A DNA stretch of 64,000 bases, taken from Desmonostoc muscorum LEGE 12446. GTDB taxonomy: Bacteria > Cyanobacteriota > Cyanobacteriia > Cyanobacteriales > Nostocaceae. The notes beneath the pieces were generated by a model. The model was not told the origin of the DNA. It ran no database searches and was given only the letters and a program-made list of their open reading frames with translations. Both the position numbers and the translations under genes were made by a program. The DNA is taken from positions 6,161,001-6,225,000 of the forward strand of contig NZ_JADEXS020000001.1 of NCBI RefSeq assembly GCF_015207005.2, written 5' to 3'. Positions 58,001-64,000 of the stretch are shown one piece after another. Within the stretch, counting starts at the first letter, position 1; each line of letters starts with the position of its first letter.

Positions 58001-58201
58001 TTAGTCGAGTAAGCCGTCAAGGATGGCGTTGAAGTTGTAAACAGAGTTGTCCCGCACTGGTTCAGGCATTGGTTGAAGGCTGGCGGCGATGCCATCCTTG
58101 ATTGCCGACTCGCAGGCAGCTAGATGCAAGTCGTAGTCGAGTTCTTGGGCTGCGAGTTCTGCCTGTGTCTGATACCAGTCAGGGGGAAGGTTGCTGTTCA
58201 T
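58001..58201 (-). CDS. Small hypothetical protein, 66 residues
   Basis: SNLPPDWYQTQAELAAQELDYDLHLAACESAIKDG. Acidic and helical. Its start overlaps the end of the 71-residue gene by 23 bases, so translation is coupled. Not recognised. Confidence 0.5.
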   Translation of the reverse strand: MNSNLPPDWYQTQAELAAQELDYDLHLAACESAIKDGIAASLQPMPEPVRDNSVYNFNAILDGLLD

Positions 58202-58394
58202 CTTCTTCCCTTTGTAAATATTCGAGAATGTCGTCTACTGCTTGCTGGTCTTGGGGGGTTCTGCCAAAGTTGGGCTTTTCGCCGTCGTCTTTAGCCACCA
58301 CCAAGGATGCGGCTTCGGCTTTCTCCCAGGGCGCACCGCGTTCAATGAGCGCTTCGCGGGAGGCAACATATAGGTTTTGGTTGAACTTGGTCAT
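58179..58394 (-). CDS. Small hypothetical protein, 71 residues
   Basis: TKFNQNLYVASREALIERGAPWEKAEAASLVVAKDD, followed by an acidic C-terminus (DILEYLQREEDEQQPSP). Helical, no known motif. Part of the minus-strand small-gene operon. Confidence 0.5.
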   Translation of the reverse strand: MTKFNQNLYVASREALIERGAPWEKAEAASLVVAKDDGEKPNFGRTPQDQQAVDDILEYLQREEDEQQPSP

Positions 58395-58471
58395 ATAATT
58401 TTGATGGGTAATTTCGTGAAATTAGCCAACCGGTTGGGCGATCGCGTTTCTTGGTAGATGGGCGGTCGCCT

Positions 58472-58843
58472 TTAAAAATCGGCTTTGCTGGCAGTGGTGC
58501 TGTTGAACATCGTGACAACCCATATCTGCCACGTTTTTCGCCTTGTAGGGCTAACTTCGATCGGTTGACGAGTATCAAGGCAAACTGCCCGACCGTCGTT
58601 GAGTTTGACATAAAGGCTTTTTCCGGTTTTCGAGCGAGAAAACAGTTGTCCGGGTTCTAAGGTGTTAAAGCCTACCTGAGTTCTCCCTACTACGTAGTCA
58701 GCTTGGTGAGGATCGAACCCTTCAGCGAGTGGATCGTCTGCCATTTCTTTCCACTCCCTGGTTCTTTTGGCGCGTTCTTCGGTCTTATTGGTGGTCGATT
58801 TGCCGTTTGTAGTGGCTCGATCTGTGATCTGTTGTTCGGTCAT
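58472..58843 (-). CDS. Hypothetical protein, 123 residues
   Basis: The N-terminus is charged and low complexity (NGKSTTNKTEERAKRTREWKEMADD). The C-terminal half (GFNTLEPGQLFSRSKTGKSLYVKLNDGRAVCLDTR) is predicted beta. Not recognised; a nucleic-acid-associated small protein is possible from charge alone. Confidence 0.5.
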   Translation of the reverse strand: MTEQQITDRATTNGKSTTNKTEERAKRTREWKEMADDPLAEGFDPHQADYVVGRTQVGFNTLEPGQLFSRSKTGKSLYVKLNDGRAVCLDTRQPIEVSPTRRKTWQIWVVTMFNSTTASKADF

Positions 58844-58911
58844 AGTGCTTCATGAATGCCTCAATAGTTAGTCGATAGTGGCTCGATAGTCGCTCACTAG
58901 TGGCTCGATGG

Positions 58912-59277
58912 TTAGTCGATCGCGGTTGAATAGTCGCTATAGTCGCTCAATAGCGATGGTGTGAGGTTCGGCTCAATTGCTTGTACGGCAACGGGTTGAG
59001 CGGTTTCTGGTTCTCGTAAATTGGTCACAAGTTCGTCTAATAAGCCGGTTGTAATTTCGGTCGCCAGTTCAATGAGGTCATCTTCTTCGAGAGAATCGCA
59101 CTGTGCCACGATGTGTTCGGGGATGTCGTCGAAGCCCCATTCCGAATGCTGATAGGCAACAGAGGTTTGCTCTCTCAATGAAAGAAAGATCAGGCAGTTC
59201 AACCCAGTGGCTTGAGCGCGGTTAAAGTTTTGCTCAATGTAGGTGATGATCTCTTCTGGTTGGGTTAGATTCATCAT
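58912..59277 (-). CDS. Hypothetical acidic protein, 121 residues
   Basis: Strongly acidic (DDIPEHIVAQCDSLEEDDLIELATEIT), soluble. The last residues and the following 60 bases contain reiterated TAGTCGCT/TGGCTCGATAG repeats on DNA (about 58868-58950). Not recognised. Confidence 0.5.
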   Translation of the reverse strand: MMNLTQPEEIITYIEQNFNRAQATGLNCLIFLSLREQTSVAYQHSEWGFDDIPEHIVAQCDSLEEDDLIELATEITTGLLDELVTNLREPETAQPVAVQAIEPNLTPSLLSDYSDYSTAID

Positions 59278-59311
59278 GATCAGCTTTTAATAGTTGAGTT
59301 AGAACATCGTT

Positions 59312-59560
59312 TCAATTTGGGGTATCCGGGGCGGACTGCTGCCCCGGATTTGTAATTTTCAGGGGCTGGAAGCTCATCATCTGGGAGGAGAAATAAATCC
59401 ACATTGCCTTTGCTTCATCTCCGTTCAGGATGATTGCCGGATTAGACTCTCCAGCCAGAAAAATCAAAACTTGATTCTCTCTGCGCCTAATACTGGTTAC
59501 ATTTTCAAGATTGACAATATCGTTGTCGCTTACGCGGACTAAGTAAGGTTTGTTGATCAT
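59312..59560 (-). CDS. Small hypothetical protein, 82 residues
   Basis: Start at ATG 59560 (INKPYLVRVSDNDIVNLENVTSIRRRENQVLIFLAGE), which overlaps the upstream stop as ATGA. The fold looks like a small beta-sheet domain with a YopX- or LytTR-like size, but no family is assigned. The longer in-frame start at 59608 would lie within the GIY-YIG gene. Confidence 0.55.
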   Translation of the reverse strand: MINKPYLVRVSDNDIVNLENVTSIRRRENQVLIFLAGESNPAIILNGDEAKAMWIYFSSQMMSFQPLKITNPGQQSAPDTPN

Positions 59561-59862
59561 TGGTTCTTCTGAGTTAATATCACTAGTCGCTTGTTGCAGA
59601 TTGGGCACAGCCGGGGGCTGTTGTGCTGGCGTTTGAGTTGACGCTCCAAGCTTCGGGTGCCGTTGCTCCAGTGGCGAACGAGGTTTAGTTGTCTGCCATT
59701 AGTTACGGCGGCTCGGCATATTTTGGCTCCGGTTCCGGCGTTGTGCATTTCAATTCGTTTCTTCAGGCTCAGTCCGGTGTAGCCCAGGTAGTGTTGGGCT
59801 TTTCCCCTCCCTTTTGTTCCTCCTATTGCTTCTGAAAAGTGAAGCAGGTACACGTAACTCAT
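59557..59862 (-). CDS. GIY-YIG nuclease
   Basis: 101 residues from ATG 59862. Single-domain GIY-YIG endonuclease: first motif YVYLLHF, second HYLGYTGLSLKKRIEMHNAG with the usual Tyr and Arg, and a later SLERQLKRQ with the metal-binding Glu. It could be a homing or element-encoded endonuclease. First gene of the minus-strand small-gene operon. Its start codon is three bases from the start of the divergent plus-strand gene. Confidence 0.75.
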   Translation of the reverse strand: MSYVYLLHFSEAIGGTKGRGKAQHYLGYTGLSLKKRIEMHNAGTGAKICRAAVTNGRQLNLVRHWSNGTRSLERQLKRQHNSPRLCPICNKRLVILTQKNQ

Positions 59863-59865
59863 ACG

Positions 59866-60021
59866 ATGTCGGTTGATATACATTTGGGCTGGACACAAGC
59901 CCAAGGTCGAGAACACTTGATGAAGTATTACGGCAAGCGCTCAAGGCTTCTGCTAACCGAAGAGGAACTCGATAATTTTCTGTTGTTCTTGCAACTGACT
60001 GACACACCAGCCAATGACTAA
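59866..60021 (+). CDS. Small hypothetical protein, 51 residues
   Basis: SVDIHLGWTQAQGREHLMKYYGKRSRLLLTEEELDNFLLFLQ. First gene of a plus-strand series of three small genes leading to the primase; overlaps the next gene by eight bases. An alternative start at 59839 would overlap the GIY-YIG gene on the other strand. Confidence 0.5.
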   Translation: MSVDIHLGWTQAQGREHLMKYYGKRSRLLLTEEELDNFLLFLQLTDTPAND

Positions 60022-60262
60022 CACCCAACCCCCAACCACCAAACACAAAGACCCAACCAAAGAGCGACTGGACAGACTAGAGCGCACAGTGGACGCACTC
60101 CACCATCACCTAGTCTCCACCCTAGAGCTAACTTACACCTTAGCCGCTCAGCTAGCAGAAGCCGCAGGACGCAAGCAATCAGAGGATGCAACCTGCACCA
60201 AAGTTCTTGCTGAATTCAACATCATCAAGTCCTTAAAGCCAATTTCCGTGAGGCGGACATGA
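60014..60262 (+). CDS. Small coiled-coil protein, 82 residues
   Basis: Charged, helical (ERLDRLERTVDALHHHLVSTLELTYTLAAQLAEAAGRK), with heptad-like spacing. Overlaps both neighbours (eight bases and ATGA). Not recognised. Confidence 0.6.
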   Translation: MTNTQPPTTKHKDPTKERLDRLERTVDALHHHLVSTLELTYTLAAQLAEAAGRKQSEDATCTKVLAEFNIIKSLKPISVRRT

Positions 60263-60540
60263 GAGAAGAAGAAATGAAAGCTGCTGTGGTCATCTTCCCC
60301 GACGCGATCGGTTACGCCAGCCCAGAACTGAATCATGCTGTTGAGCTTGCCTGCGGACAGCTACACGAGTTCGTGAATTATCTGCAAGCACTAGACCCAG
60401 AACTCAAGCGACATGAAGCGACCATTATGGCTGCTGCTATTTTGCAAGGGCTGCCCCAACTATTTGAGAATAATCCGGCGATTATTTCGGCTGTTAAAAG
60501 CGAGTGCCTTGCATTCAGATCCAATCGTTCATCCAAATAA
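60259..60540 (+). CDS. Small hypothetical protein, 93 residues
   Basis: Starts in an ATGA overlap with the upstream gene. Helical (NHAVELACGQLHEFVNYLQALDPELKRHEATIMAAAILQGLPQLF). Precedes the primase gene by 117 bases. Function unknown. Confidence 0.6.
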   Translation: MREEEMKAAVVIFPDAIGYASPELNHAVELACGQLHEFVNYLQALDPELKRHEATIMAAAILQGLPQLFENNPAIISAVKSECLAFRSNRSSK

Positions 60541-60657
60541 AAAACCCCAGCTAAGGACAACTGGAGCAAAGAAAAATATGAAAAATTACTTTCCAAGAAA
60601 GATTAAGGAATCACTTCTTGATGTCAATAATTCTAACATTGATTGGAGGGTAGAACA

Positions 60658-63387
60658 ATGACTTTATCTACTCCTCAAACAGTTGATACTATCGCATCTC
60701 ACCACTGGGAAGAATGGCAGCTAAGTGGTGTGTCGTCAAAAATAATACAACGGAACGTGCGAACCTTATATGACTCTAGAGAAGTCGATAAAGTTCTGAA
60801 TCGCAATACAAAATCCAGACAAAAACACTCTGAGCATTTAGTACCTTGTTGGATGGTTTCAGGAGTAAATCCACTGACAGGAGAAAACACATTAGAAGGC
60901 GTACAAGTAAAGCCAGATGTCTCCCCATTAGGTAAAGATGGAAAAGTAAACAAGTATTTGGGAGCCGTTGGTTATGGTGCTTCTCCCTTATTCTTGGACA
61001 CAGGGGTAGAGTATTTCTGGCAACAAGTCCTCGCAGATAAATCAATTCCCATAATCATTACCGAAGGAGCCAAGAAAGCAGGTACGGGTTTAACCATCGG
61101 TATCCCAACCATATCTATACCTGGTGTATCGACTTGTCGAAAGATGGGCAGACTTCATTCATGGATAGAAGCCTTCGCTGGATTTGGAAGAACTTTTTAC
61201 CTATGTTTTGACGCTGACATATTGCATAAACGTCCTGTTCAGCAATCCTTAATCAACATAGCGAGAGATTTAACCGCAACTGGTTCAAAAGTTATGGTAA
61301 TTAAATTACCATCAATTGAACTCAAAGGCATGGATGACTTTATTGCTGCTAAGGGAGAAGAAGCTTTTAAGCAACTAATAGAAGATGCCCCAACCATTGA
61401 AGAGTGGAAGAAGGATTTAGAGGAGCAACGTAAAAATGATACAGAATATGATGACGAAGAACGCACATCAAAAGTTTATCGTGCCTACAAAATCATCAAA
61501 GATGGATGGGGCGATAATCTCCGGTTGAACCAACTAAAAAACATCATTGAATTGAACGACCAAAAAGTAAACTTGAACCGATTACGGCTATACCTATCGA
61601 TAGAGTTTGACATGGATGTACAAATAGGAGATGGACAGGCAATTATTGAGGAAATTGCATCTCGAAACGCCTATCATCCAGTAGTGGAATACTTAGATGA
61701 AGTTGCGGCTAGATACAGCACAGTTGACACTTCAATTCTTGACACTCTGGCAACTAAATACTTTGGTACTAACGACCCACTTCATAACATTTACTTAAAA
61801 AAAATGCTGATATCAGCCGTAGCTCGCGCCCGTCGTCCTGGGTGTAAAGTTGATACCGCTTTGATATTGGTAGGGGAACAAGGAATAAACAAATCCAGCT
61901 TTTGGCGGGAACTGTTCGGGCGGGACTGGTTCACAGACGAACTCAGCGACGCGAACGAGAGAGACGAGCTAATGAAACTGCATCAGTTTTGGGGTTTAGA
62001 AATCCCAGAAATTGAGCACATGTATAAGAGAAAGGACATCAGCAGCATCAAAAAATTCATGTCTTCCAGCGTTGATGCTTTCCGCGCTCCCTATGCCCGC
62101 GAGGTAAAAGAGCATCCCCGCGCCTGTGTTTTGGTTGGAACGAGTAACGAAACGGAACTTCTCAACGACCCGACAGGCAACCGACGATTTTGGATTATCC
62201 CTGTAATAGACGACATCCCAATTGATATTGAGCAGTTAGTCCGAGAACGCGATTTAATTTGGGCAGCTGCTGATGCCCTTTACGAGAAAGGGCATCAGTG
62301 GTGGTTATCGCCAGCCGAGTCGAAAGTCCACAACGAAGCCAGCAAAGACTTCCAATCCGTTGACCCCTGGACAGACACAGTATTGGCTTACGCTCGGCAC
62401 CAAGGAGAGACAACCACCTCTGAAATTTTGAGAATTGCGCTAGGAATTGAACTTGGCAGACAGGAGATGATATACACCAAAAGAGTTTCAGCTATTCTCC
62501 GGTCGAACGGCTGGGAACAGTACAGACAAAAAATCGGCAACAGCCGCCCCTGGGCCTGGCGGCTGAAGTCATCACCAGAAAATCAAAAAAGTTTGGGTAA
62601 CAAGGCGGATCAAGGCGGATCACCCGGATCACTTTCCCCGAATTTAGAACTTGACACTGAATTAGAAAATCAAAAAAGTTTGGGTAACAAGGCGGATCAA
62701 GGCAGATCACCCGGATCACTTTCCCAAAATTCACAAAGTGATCCGCCTTGTGATCCGGCAAGGCGGATCACACCTCAACCCTTACATAATGAGACTTTCG
62801 AGCTAATTAATCCGCCCGTGATCCGCCTTGATCCGCCTACTTTACCAAACTTTTCTGAAAATAATTTTGTTGCACAAGCGCAAATAACAGCGACATCCAC
62901 AGAGCCAACAGGAGATAGCAGCGCTGTCACCCGACCCGCCAAGTGCCGTTATTACCAGATAGTTGAAGCCAAGCCAACAATCTTTAAAATCGAAACAGAT
63001 TTTGGAACGGTCAGCGTCAGCGCTGAACCCTATCACCGCCTTGGAACAGGGGAGAGTAAAATCTGGTTTGAATTTCAAACCCCGGATGGGCAGATATTAA
63101 CCAAGAGTATCAAGGCAGATCCAGATAAAAAGCTCTATCCCCGTTTAGCGAAAGAATGCAGTGTTGTTAGGCAGTGGCAGGAGAAAACAAGAAAACATTT
63201 TGCCTCTAAAATCGAAAATCCAGGCTGCAAGTTCAAAGTACGCATTCTTGGAAATGATGACTATGAGTGGGTTGAGGATTGCATTCTCAAAACCGTGCCC
63301 AATTACCCAATCGCCACCCATTTTATATTCAAGACACCGAACAACACGGTCATCACCTCTCAGCTTGGAGAGTTTGAGGAGATGTAG
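60658..63387 (+). CDS. Primase-helicase: DUF3854/Toprim-like plus VirE-type ATPase
   Basis: 909 residues from ATG 60658, where GGAGGG lies about nine bases upstream. Residues 60-260: DUF3854, a Toprim-like primase part (IPIIITEGAKKAGTG with the catalytic Glu; FYLCFDADI with an Asp). Residues 370-560: VirE/VapE-type P-loop ATPase with Walker A VGEQGINKSSF, then WGLEIPEIEHMYKRKD and VLVGTSNETELLNDPTGNRRFW. Two 29-residue repeats (ENQKSLGNKADQG...) follow, then a distinct C-terminal domain (KCRYYQIVEAKPTIFKIETDFG). It is the likely replication initiator of the integrative element. The DNA of the repeat region is rich in GGCGGATCA. Confidence 0.88.
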   Translation: MTLSTPQTVDTIASHHWEEWQLSGVSSKIIQRNVRTLYDSREVDKVLNRNTKSRQKHSEHLVPCWMVSGVNPLTGENTLEGVQVKPDVSPLGKDGKVNKYLGAVGYGASPLFLDTGVEYFWQQVLADKSIPIIITEGAKKAGTGLTIGIPTISIPGVSTCRKMGRLHSWIEAFAGFGRTFYLCFDADILHKRPVQQSLINIARDLTATGSKVMVIKLPSIELKGMDDFIAAKGEEAFKQLIEDAPTIEEWKKDLEEQRKNDTEYDDEERTSKVYRAYKIIKDGWGDNLRLNQLKNIIELNDQKVNLNRLRLYLSIEFDMDVQIGDGQAIIEEIASRNAYHPVVEYLDEVAARYSTVDTSILDTLATKYFGTNDPLHNIYLKKMLISAVARARRPGCKVDTALILVGEQGINKSSFWRELFGRDWFTDELSDANERDELMKLHQFWGLEIPEIEHMYKRKDISSIKKFMSSSVDAFRAPYAREVKEHPRACVLVGTSNETELLNDPTGNRRFWIIPVIDDIPIDIEQLVRERDLIWAAADALYEKGHQWWLSPAESKVHNEASKDFQSVDPWTDTVLAYARHQGETTTSEILRIALGIELGRQEMIYTKRVSAILRSNGWEQYRQKIGNSRPWAWRLKSSPENQKSLGNKADQGGSPGSLSPNLELDTELENQKSLGNKADQGRSPGSLSQNSQSDPPCDPARRITPQPLHNETFELINPPVIRLDPPTLPNFSENNFVAQAQITATSTEPTGDSSAVTRPAKCRYYQIVEAKPTIFKIETDFGTVSVSAEPYHRLGTGESKIWFEFQTPDGQILTKSIKADPDKKLYPRLAKECSVVRQWQEKTRKHFASKIENPGCKFKVRILGNDDYEWVEDCILKTVPNYPIATHFIFKTPNNTVITSQLGEFEEM
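62604..62837. repeat. GGCGGATCA/TGATCCGCC repeat cluster inside the primase gene
   Basis: Exact copies of GGCGGATCA at 62604, 62614, 62691 and 62762; exact TGATCCGCC at 62739, 62819 and 62829; near copies at 62701 and 62751. Seven exact 9-mers in 234 bp. Part of it sits in an 87-bp direct duplication (units beginning 62577 and 62664). Confidence 0.85.
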
Positions 63388-64000
63388 GCAATAAAAACGC
63401 GATCGCCTTTTCGGTGCGGTGGGGCGATCGCGGTTGCAAGTAGTTTTATCTCCTTAGAGTTTCAGCGTATTCGCCCTAGCCAGTTTTGTCCTGCCGATGG
63501 TTTTTAAAGATTTGTATAATTTATTGTCTTAATAGGTTCAGTACAGATACTCAGCCGTCCAAAGGTGATTTTTGCATGAGTTCCGGTTTAACCGTGCTAC
63601 GAGGTTAAACAGGTATATTTTTGAGTTGCAAAATCAGCAGTATCTCTAGAATCTAGTCTTTACAATGTGTAGGGACTGTAAACCTACTTCCGAAAATACG
63701 TAAAAGAAGAAGATTTACTTGAACCTATCCCACTATTCTAAAAATCCCTACTTTTTTTCGTAAAATGTGCTTAAAAGCCTTGATTTTTCGTTTTCAACTC
63801 TCAACAAGCTTAAGCTTTTCAGCATAAATATTATTAGTGGGATAGGCTCTGGGGATTCTGACTAGGCCAGAAATTACACGCTAGCTGAGTGCAACAAATA
63901 CATCATTAATCTCCCTAATGATGTATTTGAAATACTTAGTTAGTGGTTGTCTCATAACTATGACTGTGCGATGCCTAGGGCCGGCCGGTACACCATCGCA
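63388..64000. other. Gene-free right edge of the window
   Basis: Two HIP1 sites at about 63400-63431 form a GC-rich hairpin after the primase gene. CCTATCCCACTA (63725) and TAGTGGGATAGG (about 63835) form an inverted-repeat pair around 120 bp, possibly a MITE. A GC-rich dispersed repeat touches the edge (63969 onward). No gene seen. Confidence 0.45.
63896..63928. terminator. Strong hairpin
   Basis: AAATACATCATTA and its exact inverse TAATGATGTATTT, 7-nt loop ATCTCCC. Could end transcription from either side. Confidence 0.6.

Overview
The window is cyanobacterial DNA, most likely from a heterocystous Nostocales genome. It is rich in the HIP1 octamer GCGATCGC, carries short dispersed GC-rich repeats of the Nostoc type, and holds cyanobacterial families: CHAT proteases, DUF928, two-partner-secretion haemagglutinins, CHASE2 and AAA-like proteins, and a type V-K CRISPR-associated transposon. 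Most of it is accessory DNA with at least five transposase genes or fragments, several MITE-like elements and many truncated genes.

Layout. 0-4.5 kb: an IS5-type element inserted at the 5' end of the first of two TauD-like dioxygenase genes, then a sulfonate-binding lipoprotein stub and an IS remnant. 5.9-18.1 kb: a one-direction cluster of very large, poorly described proteins (a 1329-residue protein, two related fibre-like proteins, a DUF6603 protein, a 653-residue protein), ending at helicase and sigma-factor fragments. 18.7-21.1 kb: an intact arylsulfatase. 21.8-25.5 kb: two hybrid sensor kinases. 26.1-44.3 kb: a two-partner-secretion neighbourhood (CHAT-TPR protein, DUF928, TpsA haemagglutinin, CHASE2/AAA protein, AAA protein). 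It is interrupted by a giant LamG-RICIN-LamG gene split by one in-frame TAG.

45.07-48.89 kb is the most notable segment: a decayed, internally deleted type V-K CAST. Two matching terminal inverted repeats enclose a broken MerR-type regulator (CvkR-like), a broken cas12k, a tracrRNA, a short CRISPR array and a separate homing guide. The 17-nt spacer of that guide matches the adjacent tRNA-Cys next to a GTN PAM, and 62 bp of target DNA lie between PAM and transposon end, as expected for this family. The transposition genes tnsB, tnsC and tniQ are absent.

49.6-63.4 kb looks like an integrative, phage- or plasmid-like element. It has a tyrosine recombinase with direct repeats near its end, a DnaQ-like exonuclease, a GIY-YIG nuclease, many small overlapping genes and a Toprim/VirE-type primase-helicase whose gene contains a dense cluster of GGCGGATCA repeats. 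Two further IS transposases have inserted into it.
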